From the NCBI GenBank assembly GCA_004298675.1, contig SCRI01000020.1, positions 1 through 46,967 of the forward strand: 46,967 nt of DNA, read 5' to 3'. The stretch comes from a bacterium (GTDB lineage Bacteria > Vulcanimicrobiota > Vulcanimicrobiia > Vulcanimicrobiales > SCRA01). Shown in pieces: positions 35,489 through 44,854 of this stretch (its first letter is position 1; each line of letters begins with the position of its first letter). The notes under the pieces were generated by a model. That model ran no database searches. It had not been told where the DNA came from and was given only the letters and a program-made list of their open reading frames with translations. The translations under genes were made by a program, and so were the position numbers.

Positions 35489-35526
35489 GCGGGCGTACCG
35501 AGGACGGTACGCCCGCTATTTTTTTT
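35489..35526 (+). terminator. Intrinsic terminator directly before the GNAT ribosome site
   Basis: A perfect 11-bp stem, GCGGGCGTACC (35489-35499) with GGTACGCCCGC (35506-35516), a 6-base loop GAGGAC, then TA and eight T (35519-35526). This is the strongest intrinsic terminator visible in the window. The T run passes directly into GGAGGAAGGGAG, the ribosome site of the GNAT gene, so transcription of that gene depends on read-through. That suggests attenuation. Confidence 0.9.
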
Positions 35527-35540
35527 GGAGGAAGGGAGCC

Positions 35541-36008
35541 ATGGAGATCGCGGAGTCCGCGGAGGTCTACATCGCACGCGCCTCGATCGCCGACGCGTAC
35601 GATCTGACGTGTCTGCGCGCTGCCAGCCTGGTGGAGATGGGGCTGATGCAGCCGTCGGAGCGTGATGCCTTCCTCCCGCGGGCCCATCGCGAGTTCGTCC
35701 AACTGCTGCGCGAGGAGCGCTTCGCCGCATGGCTGCTGGTGAGCGCGGGGCGCCCCGCCGGCTGCGCCGGCGTGCTGCTATGGCAGCGCGTCCCCTATCC
35801 CACCACCTCACTCCACGCGGAAGTCGCCGGCGTCTACGTCGAGCCCGCGCTACGCGGGCAAGGCTACGCGCGCGAGATGGTCAGCGAGGCGATCTCCTGG
35901 GCGCGCGCCTCCCAACCGCGCCGGGTGGTGCTGCACGTGAATCCCGCCGCGCGCTCGCTCTACGAGCGGCTGGGATTCGTCGACGGGAGCGAGATGCGCC
36001 TAGCGTAG
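35541..36008 (+). CDS. GNAT-family N-acetyltransferase
   Basis: A 155-residue single GNAT domain. The acetyl-CoA pyrophosphate loop is VEPALRGQGYAREMVSEAI (R-G-Q-G-Y-A), and the C-terminal strand pair VVLHVNPAARSLYERLGFVDG is standard. The ATG at 35541 follows a long purine-rich site (GGAGGAAGGGAG, 35527-35538) placed just behind the terminator. The substrate is unknown. It is followed after 11 bp by the DUF1611 gene, so the two are one unit. In this context amino-acid acetylation is conceivable, but that is inference. Confidence 0.9.
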   Translation: MEIAESAEVYIARASIADAYDLTCLRAASLVEMGLMQPSERDAFLPRAHREFVQLLREERFAAWLLVSAGRPAGCAGVLLWQRVPYPTTSLHAEVAGVYVEPALRGQGYAREMVSEAISWARASQPRRVVLHVNPAARSLYERLGFVDGSEMRLA

Positions 36009-36019
36009 AAGAGCCCTCC

Positions 36020-37111
36020 ATGTCCGAGCATGCTAGACGCTACATCGCTTACGCCCCCGGCTCGTTCGCCACGCGCAAGGCCAAGACGGCCCACGGCGTC
36101 ATCGCTTACGGCGTCGACACCGTCGTCGCGGTCGTCGATCCCAGCAACGCCGGCAGTTCCGTGCGCCAGGTACTGCCCCATCTCGATAGCGACGCGCCGA
36201 TCGTAGCGACGCTGCAGGAGGCATTGGCACAGCGCCCCACGGCGCTGCTGCTGGGCACCGCGCCTCAAGGCGGCGCACTGCCGGCGGATTGGCGCGCCGA
36301 CGTCCTGCGCGCCATCACGGAGCGCTTGGAGATCGTGAGCGGCCTGCACGACTTCCTGGGCGACGACGCGGAGTTTGCCGCCGCGGCGCGCCTGGCCGGC
36401 ACGCGCCTCTGGGACGTACGCAAGCCGCCGCACGTGCCGCTTTTCTCGGGCGCCGCCTGGGACGCGCCGCAGCACGTCTGCCTCTTTGTCGGCAGCGACT
36501 GCGCCGTCGGCAAGATGACCGCCGCGCTGGAGCTGACGCGCGCCGCCAACGCCGCCGGCCGGACGGCGGAGTTTCTCGCTACCGGCCAGACCGGCATCAT
36601 GATCGCCGGGAAGGGCATTGCGGTGGACTGCGTGGTCTCCGACTTCGTCTCCGGCGCCACCGAGCAACTCGTCACCGGCGCCGATCCCAACGCCCAACTG
36701 CTGTTCGTGGAGGGTCAGGGCAGCATCAATCATCCCGCCTACGCGCAGGTGACGCTAGGGCTGCTCTACGGTAGCGGCGCCGACTCGCTGATCCTCACGC
36801 ACGCCGCCGGACGCAACGAGATCGACACCTACGGCACGCCGATCCTGCCGTTGACGGAACTGATCGCTCTCTACGAGCGTCTCTGCGCCACGGTCAAGCC
36901 CGCGCAGGTAGCCGGCATCTGTCTCAATACCCGCGAGCTCGACGACGCCGCGGCGCGCAGCGCCATCGCCCGAGCCGAATCCGAGACGGGTCTCCCGGCC
37001 GACGATGTCGTGCGCTTCGGTCCGCGACGCCTGTACTCCGCGCTTGCATCGCGCTTGCAGCGCAAGACGCTCCCGCTGGGATCACGCGCCGCGGCCACGC
37101 ATCTGCTCTGA
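36020..37111 (+). CDS. dgcN: DUF1611 P-loop protein, DgcN-like N-acetyltransferase candidate
   Basis: A 363-residue DUF1611 protein. The N-terminal Rossmann-like half (about 1-140) begins RYIAYAPGSFATRKAKTAHGVIAYG. The C-terminal P-loop half has FVGSDCAVGKMTAALEL (loop at 158-167), then ATGQTGIMIAGKGIAVD, SDFVSGATEQLV, and LLFVEGQGSINHPAY. In characterised dgcN-dgcA pairs the DUF1611 protein N-acetylates D-glutamate and the epimerase then makes N-acetyl-L-Glu. The paired epimerase is 2 kb upstream here, with an exporter and a GNAT gene between. The ATG at 36020 is chosen because the frame upstream overlaps the GNAT gene. The family is firm, the reaction inferred. Confidence 0.88.
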   Translation: MSEHARRYIAYAPGSFATRKAKTAHGVIAYGVDTVVAVVDPSNAGSSVRQVLPHLDSDAPIVATLQEALAQRPTALLLGTAPQGGALPADWRADVLRAITERLEIVSGLHDFLGDDAEFAAAARLAGTRLWDVRKPPHVPLFSGAAWDAPQHVCLFVGSDCAVGKMTAALELTRAANAAGRTAEFLATGQTGIMIAGKGIAVDCVVSDFVSGATEQLVTGADPNAQLLFVEGQGSINHPAYAQVTLGLLYGSGADSLILTHAAGRNEIDTYGTPILPLTELIALYERLCATVKPAQVAGICLNTRELDDAAARSAIARAESETGLPADDVVRFGPRRLYSALASRLQRKTLPLGSRAAATHLL

Positions 37112-37126
37112 GCCGTGGAATCGCGC

Positions 37127-37315
37127 TCAGGCGCGGGTATTGACCGTGGCTCCGATCGGCTCGTCGCCGTCGCGGACGCCCTTCTGAGCCTCGAGCAACT
37201 GCTCGCTCTTGAATGCGGCGATGGTCTGGGGCTGAAGAGCCGGGGTCTGGCTTTGAACGTGCTGAGCCTGCTGTGCCCCGGCGGCACCAAGGCTGACACT
37301 CGCAATGTTCGACAT
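37127..37315 (-). CDS. Small YjfB-like putative motility protein
   Basis: A 62-residue ORF on the strand opposite to its neighbours. Composition is Ala/Gln/Ser-rich with an amphipathic middle (TIAAFKSEQLLEAQK) and an ending IGATVNTRA. The small 60-70-residue YjfB/putative-motility family has the same shape: an N-terminal MxxIAS-like start, Gln-rich helix, and final (L/I)G-x-x-(V/I)(N/D)-x-x-A. That match is from memory and needs a search. A plausible promoter lies upstream. The plus-strand frame here is just the unused upstream extension of the protease gene. Confidence 0.55.
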   Translation of the reverse strand: MSNIASVSLGAAGAQQAQHVQSQTPALQPQTIAAFKSEQLLEAQKGVRDGDEPIGATVNTRA

Positions 37316-37325
37316 AACGCGGCGT

Positions 37326-37353
37326 TTTCTACGGCTGGAGGACTCACCTTCAA
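37326..37353 (-). promoter_or_regulatory. Possible promoter for the YjfB-like gene
   Basis: On the minus strand TTGAAG (37348-37353) and TAGAAA (37326-37331) are 16 bp apart. The start would fall within a few bases of the ATG at 37315, giving a near-leaderless message, which agrees with the lack of a ribosome site. It resembles a weak sigma-70 promoter, not a flagellar sigma-28 one. Confidence 0.35.
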
Positions 37354-37408
37354 CTCGCTGCCGATCTTTACAGAGGGCGTGCCGGGGTGGACGAGAAGGG
37401 GCGCTGCA

Positions 37409-38347
37409 ATGGCCCCGTTTGTCTACCTCTCCCCCGTCGCGTGGTCGGAAGAGGGCATCTCACCAGCGTTACCGCTAGGAGGCGCGCGCAGCACCGTGCC
37501 GACATGGAACGCCGCCGCCGGCGCGTCCTTCACGCTCGAGGTGCGCACGCGTGCCGCCGGCACGTGGACGCCGTGGGCGGAGCTGGCACGCTGGAGTCCG
37601 CGGGAGCGCAGCTCGCTCAACGGCAGCGCGCCGGGTATCGCCGTCGACACCGACACCGTCTCGCTAGACGCACCGGGTGAGGCGCTGCAGTTGCGCGTGC
37701 GCGACGGCGAGCCCGCGGCGGTGCACGCCATCGCGCTGGCACCCGCGCGCGAGCGCGCGTACGAACCCAGCCGGCAGACCGGCGAAGATTCCATCGACCT
37801 GATCGTTCCGGAGCTCACGCAATACGCGCGCGAAGGCGAGCGCGGCTGGTGCAGTCCCACCGCCCTCGCGATGGTCCTGGCATACTACGCGCGCCGCTAC
37901 GACCGCGCCGATTGGCAGCTGGACGTTCCCACCGTCGCCGCCGGCGTCTACGACGCACGCTACGGTGGCACGGGCAATTGGGCGTTCAACGTGGCCTTCG
38001 CCGGGAGCCTCGGTCTGACGGCCTTCGCCGCCTATCTCGACGATCTCGAGCAGGCGCGCCGGTTCCTGCGTCAAGCGATGCCGCTGGTGATCTCCTACTC
38101 GTGGAGCGAGGGCGAACTCGAGGGTGCGCCGCTGCCGCGTTCCGACGGCCACCTGGCGGTACTGCGCGGTGTCGCTGCGCACGGCGATCCCGTGCTCAAC
38201 GATCCCGCGCACCCCGCGATCCGCGCGAGCTATCCGCGCGCGCAGTTGGAACGCCGCTGGATCGAAGGCTCGGGCGGCCTCTGCTACGTGGTGGTGCCGC
38301 ACGAACTGGCCGCCGGCGCGGTGACGTTGGCGGGCGGCGTGGCGTGA
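37409..38347 (+). CDS. C39-like papain-fold peptidase
   Basis: A 312-residue protein. The first about 125 residues form a beta-sandwich-like domain. The rest is a C39-like cysteine peptidase: GWCSPTALAMVLAYY (Cys148), SDGHLAVLRGV (His248) and VLNDPAHP (Asn264/Asp265). There is no signal peptide or ABC-transporter domain, so it is neither a bacteriocin exporter nor clearly secreted. The ATG at 37409 has AAGGGG 7 bp upstream; the frame is open further upstream, but that part overlaps the small minus-strand gene. It is last in the presumed D-Glu cluster, where cleavage of murein-derived or other peptides would make sense, but this is inference. Confidence 0.82.
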   Translation: MAPFVYLSPVAWSEEGISPALPLGGARSTVPTWNAAAGASFTLEVRTRAAGTWTPWAELARWSPRERSSLNGSAPGIAVDTDTVSLDAPGEALQLRVRDGEPAAVHAIALAPARERAYEPSRQTGEDSIDLIVPELTQYAREGERGWCSPTALAMVLAYYARRYDRADWQLDVPTVAAGVYDARYGGTGNWAFNVAFAGSLGLTAFAAYLDDLEQARRFLRQAMPLVISYSWSEGELEGAPLPRSDGHLAVLRGVAAHGDPVLNDPAHPAIRASYPRAQLERRWIEGSGGLCYVVVPHELAAGAVTLAGGVA

Positions 38348-38862
38348 CCGCACAGCCACGCGAGCGCACAACCACGTGGGAGAGCGTGGCCGACGCACCG
38401 CTGCACATCGCGCTGGTGGAGCCGGCAATTCCCCCCAACACCGGCAACGTCTCGCGCCTGTGCGCGGCGACGGGCTGCGCGCTGCATTTAGTGGAGCCGC
38501 TAGGTTTCTCCATCGACGACCGCGCGCTCAAGCGTGCCGGTCTGGACTACTGGGAGCACGTGCGCCTGGTGCTGCATCCCAGCCTCGACGCGTTCTTGGC
38601 CGCCGCGCCGCGCGATCGTCTCTGGCTCTTCGCACCGCGCGCCGCGCAGCGTTACGACCGCGCGACCTATCGCCGCGGCGACGTGCTGGTCTTCGGCACG
38701 GAGGTCGCGGGCCTGCCGGCCTCGCTGCTACAGGCGCTGCCGGAGCGCACGCTGCGCATTCCCATGCGCGAGCACAGCGTGCGCAGCATCAACCTCTCCA
38801 CGAGCGTCGGCATCGCAACCTTCGAAGCCCTGCGCGCGCTCGACTTTCCAGGACTCACATGA
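38344..38862 (+). CDS. trmL: tRNA (cytidine/uridine-2'-O-)-methyltransferase TrmL
   Basis: A 172-residue SPOUT methyltransferase modifying the 2'-O of the wobble base 34 in some tRNA-Leu. Signatures: LHIALVEPAIPPNTGNVSRLCAATGCALHLVEPLGF, DVLVFGTEVAGLP, and the knot-forming C-terminal IPMREHSVRSINLSTSVGIATFEALR. The GTG at 38344 overlaps the protease TGA (GTGA) and gives about 15 more residues than usual; a GTG at 38386 is an alternative. It is coupled by ATGA overlap to the next gene. Confidence 0.93.
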   Translation: MTAQPRERTTTWESVADAPLHIALVEPAIPPNTGNVSRLCAATGCALHLVEPLGFSIDDRALKRAGLDYWEHVRLVLHPSLDAFLAAAPRDRLWLFAPRAAQRYDRATYRRGDVLVFGTEVAGLPASLLQALPERTLRIPMREHSVRSINLSTSVGIATFEALRALDFPGLT

Positions 38863-39599
38863 AGACCATCGACTACTCTACGGATGAGGCCGCAAAGGCC
38901 CAAGCCATCTTCGACCGCAACGCACGCGACGTCATCGCCTGCAACCGCTGCCCCGAGCTGCGCGAATACATCGCGCTGGTGGCCCGTGAGAAACGGCGCG
39001 CCTACCGCAATGAAACGTATTGGGGCAAGCCCGTTCCGGCCTTCGGCGATCCCACGGCGCGGCTACTGATCGTGGGCCTTGCTCCCGGCGCGCACGGCTC
39101 CAACCGCACCGGGCGCATGTTCACCGGCGACGCCTCCGGACACTGGCTCTACCGCGCCCTCAACCGCGCCGGTTTCGCAAACCAACCCACCTGGGAACGC
39201 CCCGACGACGGTCTACAACTCAGCGACTGCATGATCACGGCGGCGCTGCGCTGCGCGCCGCCCGGCAACAAGCCCAAGCCGCAGCAGCTGGTCAACTGCA
39301 GCGTGCACCTCGCGGCCGACTTCGCGCTCGTGGAGCCGCGCCTGCGCGTGGTGGTCTCGCTCGGCGCCATCGCCCATCGCGCCGCCGTGAAGATGCTGGA
39401 GAGCCGCGGCTGGCGCTTCGCCACGCGGCCGGTCTTCGGCCACGCTGCGGAGCACACAGCCACGCGCGAGCGGCGCACGCTGCACGTGCTGTGCACCTAC
39501 CATCCCTCGCAGCAGAACACCAGCACGAAGGTCCTCACCGAGCCGATGTTCGACGCCGTCTGGGAGCGTGCGCGCACCCTGCTCGACGCGGCACTATGA
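38859..39599 (+). CDS. Family 5 uracil-DNA glycosylase (UDGb) with Fe-S cluster
   Basis: A 246-residue uracil-DNA glycosylase of the thermophile-type family 5. The cysteine ligands are C28-N-R-C31 near the start and RCAPPGNKPKPQQLVNC further on, the expected CxxC...C-x14-C layout. Motif A is GLAPGAHGSNRTGRMFTGDASG, which lacks the Asp/Asn catalytic residue of family 1, as family 5 does. Motif B is YHPSQQNTSTK. It excises uracil and some other deaminated bases. The ATG overlaps the trmL TGA. Its end overlaps the convergent small membrane gene by 6 bp. Confidence 0.93.
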   Translation: MKTIDYSTDEAAKAQAIFDRNARDVIACNRCPELREYIALVAREKRRAYRNETYWGKPVPAFGDPTARLLIVGLAPGAHGSNRTGRMFTGDASGHWLYRALNRAGFANQPTWERPDDGLQLSDCMITAALRCAPPGNKPKPQQLVNCSVHLAADFALVEPRLRVVVSLGAIAHRAAVKMLESRGWRFATRPVFGHAAEHTATRERRTLHVLCTYHPSQQNTSTKVLTEPMFDAVWERARTLLDAAL

Positions 39600-39856
39600 C
39601 TTGGGCAAGACGCCCTTCTGAAAGATTCCGATCAAGAAGAGCACGATCATCACGCCGATGAGCGCCACCGAGAGCTTGCCATAGCCCATAGCGCGCGCAA
39701 CGATCGAGATCGCCCCCACCCCGAAGGCGGCCGCCGAGTAGTAGCCGCGGCGCGCCAACCCCGGCGCACGCGAACGCAGCGCCGAGGCCACGTAGACGTT
39801 GAGCCCTCCCGCGAGCACGAAGATCACGACCAGGGCGATGACGACGGTCTTGCCGC

Positions 39857-39860
<4 letters not shown>
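39594..39860 (-). CDS. Small membrane protein downstream of aspS
   Basis: An 88-residue protein with an N-terminal membrane helix (TVVIALVVIFVLAGGLNVYVAS) and a second hydrophobic pair near the C-terminus (YYSAAAFGVGAISIVARAMGY and LSVALIGVMIVLFLIGIFQ). It is not recognised. Its ATG overlaps the aspS stop by 4 bp, so it is coupled to aspS. It ends inside the last codons of the convergent uracil-DNA glycosylase gene. Function unknown. Confidence 0.75.
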
Positions 39861-41622
<1,762 letters not shown>

Positions 41623-41626
<4 letters not shown>

Positions 41627-42552
41627 TCTGCTCCTTGCCGCTTGGTTGACGTGAGCGCGCGCTTGATGCCGCTCACGTAGTGGTACTGATAGACGATCTG
41701 GCGCGCGAGATGCGGCCAGGTGTTCTTCGGGCCGCCGCGCCGCCCGGCGCGTTCCAGCCGCTCGTAGAGGCCCGGCGCATGCTGCAGTAGACCGTGCAGC
41801 GCCAACGATACCGGCGTCATCCCCAAGTTCACCTGCACGCGTAGGTCGTGATGCTTGTGGTAAAAGCGCACCGTCGAGCGTCCCGCCAGCTCCATGCGCC
41901 CCTTCTGCTCGTCGTAGCCCACCGGATGCCAGTGGTAATCGACGGCGGCCGGCTCGTAGACGATCGTGACGCCGGCCTGCTGCAGACGATACCCCAGCTC
42001 GAGATCTTCGTGGCCGTAGCCGGTGAAGCTCTCGTCGAAGCCGCCCAACGCATCGAGCTCACGCTTGCGAACCGATGCATTACCGGTTAGGAAGTAGAGC
42101 CACGAGAGCTGCTTGCGGCTAGCGGGATGCAGCGGCTTGCGCTCGTCGCCGTTGCGGGACTGGCGCAGGTAGTCTTGGAACGAGCGCACCTGTAGCTCCA
42201 TGCCTACCACGGCGATACGCTCGCGCTCGCGGTGGTGCGCCCAGTGGCGTGAGAGCAAGTCGGGCGACGCGATGATGTCCGCGTCGGTGAAGAGCACCAC
42301 CGCACCGCGCGCGGCGCGGATACCCGCATTGCGCGCCATGGCGCGCCCGCTGTACGGCCCCGGAACGTGGCGCAAGCGCTCGTCGTCCGCGGCGACCTCG
42401 GCGAGGAACTCCGCCGTGCCGTCGTTGGAGTTGGAGTCGGCGACGATGATCTCGTAGCGGTCGGCGGGCATATCTTGCCGCTGCAGTGAGGGAATCACGT
42501 GCCGCAGCGTGTCGATCCGGTTGTAGGTCGGTATGACGACCGAGACGTCCAT
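41623..42552 (-). CDS. Family 2 glycosyltransferase
   Basis: A 309-residue GT-A-fold enzyme. The N-terminus is MDVSVVIPTYNRIDTLRHVIPSL. The nucleotide-sugar metal motif is LFTDADIIAS (D-A-D), and a GGFDESFTGYGHEDLELGYRL block supplies the E-D catalytic pair; this block is typical of the galactosyltransferase-like Glyco_transf_7C group. The nearby GT2 gene at 43547 has the same layout and looks like a paralogue. The acceptor is unknown, probably a surface polysaccharide or LPS core. Confidence 0.92.
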
Positions 42553-42554
42553 AG

Positions 42555-43550
42555 TTACAACACTCGCTCCACGCCCTCGAGGACCTCCTCGCGCAACCGA
42601 GCGAGGGACTCGGCACGCTCATCGGCCGGCTTACGCACCACGGCGCCCGGTACGCCCCAGGGCGACCATTCCTGCGAGCTCAGCCGAAAGTAGCGATGCT
42701 CGAAGACCACGACCGTCGGACGCCGCATCGCCGCGGCCACGTGCGTGGCGCCGGTGTCCACCGTCACCACCGCCGCGCAACGTTCGAAGACGGCGGCCCA
42801 CTGCCGAAGCGAGAGGCCGCCGACGAACCGCACCTCGGGCGGGAGCTGGGCTCGCACGTGCTCGACTTCGGAGCCCGCCTCCTTTCCGTGGGTCACGACG
42901 ACCTCCTTCCCAAAGCGGTGGCGGATGGCGCTGATCAATTCCACGAAGCTTCGGCGCGTGCTCCCACCCGAGAGCCAGCGCGGCGCGAAGTGTACACCGA
43001 TGGATCCGGGCCCCGGGAGCAGACGCGCCGCATGCTCACGATCCGCGGGCGTCACCGGAAGCACGAGATCGGGAGAGATGACGGCGCCGCCCGCCAGCAG
43101 CACCAACTCCAGCACCTGCAGCACTTCATGCCGGATCGGATGCTCGGGGTGACGCTCGGCGTCGCTGGGGTCGGCCTCGCTGACCGCGAAGCGCGTGAAG
43201 AAGTAGGCGGCGGCTAGACGCGCCAAGAGCCGCCTCCGGTAGACGTAACCGATGCGAGTATTCGCGCGCGTGGCCGCGACGATGCGGTGATCGCGCGAGA
43301 TAGGCGCTAGTGCGACGGCCATGTCGTACGCGCCCGCCAATGCATGCGTGAAACGGCTTCGCTGGCTTTCTTCTGGCGGCAGGGTGAGCACGCGGTCGAC
43401 GTCGGCGTTGCCTTCGAGAACGGTGGCGTTGTAGACGCTGCAGAGCGCGTCGATATGCGCGGCGGGGAAGGAACGGCGGAACGAGGCGATCGCCGGCGTG
43501 GAGAGGATGAGATCACCGATGCGGTCCGTACGGACCAGAAGCATCCTCAC
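42555..43550 (-). CDS. Family 9 glycosyltransferase, heptosyltransferase-like
   Basis: A 331-residue GT-B enzyme of the ADP-heptose:LPS heptosyltransferase type. Visible: MLLVRTDRIGDLILSTPAIASFRRSFP at the N-terminus, GSIGVHFAPRWLSGG in the second Rossmann domain, and the nucleotide-binding VTVDTGATHVAAAMRRPTVVVFE block. The GTG at 43550 overlaps the preceding GT2 stop (GTGA); an ATG at 43544 is also possible. It sits between two GT2 genes, which suggests a short glycan built on an outer-membrane lipid. Which sugar it transfers is not visible. Confidence 0.92.
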   Translation of the reverse strand: MRMLLVRTDRIGDLILSTPAIASFRRSFPAAHIDALCSVYNATVLEGNADVDRVLTLPPEESQRSRFTHALAGAYDMAVALAPISRDHRIVAATRANTRIGYVYRRRLLARLAAAYFFTRFAVSEADPSDAERHPEHPIRHEVLQVLELVLLAGGAVISPDLVLPVTPADREHAARLLPGPGSIGVHFAPRWLSGGSTRRSFVELISAIRHRFGKEVVVTHGKEAGSEVEHVRAQLPPEVRFVGGLSLRQWAAVFERCAAVVTVDTGATHVAAAMRRPTVVVFEHRYFRLSSQEWSPWGVPGAVVRKPADERAESLARLREEVLEGVERVL

Positions 43551-44446
43551 CGCGGCGTGACGCGTTCGAGCTCTTCGAAGTAGGCCTCCCGCGCCAACGC
43601 ACGCGCCGCGGCCAGCTGCAGCGGCGAGAGCGGCTCGCTTTCATCCTGCACCGTACCCAAGACCGCCAACAGCGTGTGCGTGTACTTGGTGCCGCGCAGG
43701 GCCCGGTGCAGCAGCGCATGCGGCGCCGTCTGTCCCGTGGCCAGCGCGACCCGCCAATGCCGGTGGAGCTCACCGAACTGACGCGCAGTGCGAGCCTGCG
43801 CGCGTGCCTGCCGCACCATACCGGCAACGCTGCGCGCCGTGAGGCGCGGCTTGTGGTGGTAGACGACCGCGCGCGGGTTGAAGAACGAGGGGACGCCGGC
43901 CTGGCGCAAGCGCAGCCCGATCTCCAAATCCTCCCAACCGTACTCGCTGAAACTTTCGTTGAAGACGCCGATCTCGTCGAAGAGCGCACGCGGCAACGAG
44001 ACGTTGCTGGTCCAGAAGTAGTTGCCGGAGTAGTTCTTGATGCTCCAGATCGGCGGCGGCAGCTCGTCGAAGCTCGCCACGTTGAGTACTGCTCCGCGCA
44101 CGATCGCACGCGCGTGCTCCGCATGCGCGGCGAGGTGCTCGCGTACCAGCACGGGTGTGGCGAGGATGTCGTCGTCGATGAAGAGGACGAACTCGCCGGT
44201 AGCGCGCGCGATGCCGGCGTTGCGTCCTTTGGCCAACCCCGCGTTGGCCTGGTGTACCACCACGAAACGGCAGGGAGCCTGCGGACGCAGGCGCTCGATG
44301 AGATCATGCGTGCCGTCGCGCGAGCCGTCGTTGATCAGCACGATCTCGTAGCGCTGGGGGTCGTAGTCCTGCGCGAAGAGCGCCTCGAGTACGCGCTCCA
44401 GCAGATGCGCGCGATTGTACGTAGAGAGTTGGATGGTGAGATCCAT
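43547..44446 (-). CDS. Family 2 glycosyltransferase
   Basis: A 299-residue GT-A enzyme: MDLTIQLSTYNRAHLLERVLEALFAQ at the N-terminus, LINDGSRDGTHDLI, FVLFIDDDILATP (D-D-D metal site), and the IGVFNESFSEYGWEDLEIGLRL block with the E-D pair. It is similar in layout to the GT2 at 41623. The ATG overlaps the CsaA-like stop by 1 bp (TGATG), and its stop overlaps the GT9 start, so csaA-GT2-GT9-GT2-aspS form one coupled run. Confidence 0.92.
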   Translation of the reverse strand: MDLTIQLSTYNRAHLLERVLEALFAQDYDPQRYEIVLINDGSRDGTHDLIERLRPQAPCRFVVVHQANAGLAKGRNAGIARATGEFVLFIDDDILATPVLVREHLAAHAEHARAIVRGAVLNVASFDELPPPIWSIKNYSGNYFWTSNVSLPRALFDEIGVFNESFSEYGWEDLEIGLRLRQAGVPSFFNPRAVVYHHKPRLTARSVAGMVRQARAQARTARQFGELHRHWRVALATGQTAPHALLHRALRGTKYTHTLLAVLGTVQDESEPLSPLQLAAARALAREAYFEELERVTPR

Positions 44447-44808
44447 CAGAAGAGGCGTCCCCCCTCGGGAACGCGCTGCTCGGGAGCGATAAGTACCACG
44501 CCGCCCTCGCCGTCGGGCAGACCCAGCGTCAGAACCTCGCTCTTGAAGCCGGCGATGCGGCGTGGCGGAAGGTTGACGACGCCCAGTACCTGGCGGCCAA
44601 GCAGGCTCTCCGGCGTGTAGTGCGCTGTGAGTTGGGCGCTGGACTGCTTGCGCCCGACCTCGCCGCCGAAGTCGATCTCCAACTGATAGGCGGGCTTGCG
44701 CGCCTGCGGAAAGGGGCGCACCGCCATCACAGTGCCCACCCGGATGTCGACGGCCTCGAAGGCCGCCAGCGGCTCGATGGCCGGCTGATCCTGTTGTACG
44801 TGCTCCAC
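44446..44808 (-). CDS. csaA: CsaA-like tRNA-binding-domain protein
   Basis: A 120-residue single OB-fold tRNA-binding domain, as in CsaA/YgjH and the C-terminus of MetRS. Visible: FEAVDIRVGTVMAVRPFPQARKPAYQLEIDFG, the QSSAQLTAHYTPESLLGRQVLGVVNLPPRRIAGFKSEVLTLG core, and the VVLIAPEQRVPEGGRLF ending. CsaA acts as a chaperone-like or tRNA-binding protein. The GTG at 44808 gives the family length; the frame is open upstream, but it then overlaps the propeller lipoprotein gene. Confidence 0.9.
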   Translation of the reverse strand: MEHVQQDQPAIEPLAAFEAVDIRVGTVMAVRPFPQARKPAYQLEIDFGGEVGRKQSSAQLTAHYTPESLLGRQVLGVVNLPPRRIAGFKSEVLTLGLPDGEGGVVLIAPEQRVPEGGRLF

Positions 44809-44854
44809 GCGCCTGGCTACGCGCCCGGCGGGGGACTGCCCTTTCTGGCTCGCC

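Noticed and set aside
37108-37130. Inverted repeat CTGAGC/GCTCAG between dgcN and the small minus-strand gene
   Set aside because: Only 6 bp with an 11-base loop and no T tract on either strand, so not a convincing terminator.
37115-37408. Upstream extension of the C39-like peptidase frame
   Set aside because: The extension lies opposite a more natural small gene, and the ATG at 37409 has the better ribosome site.
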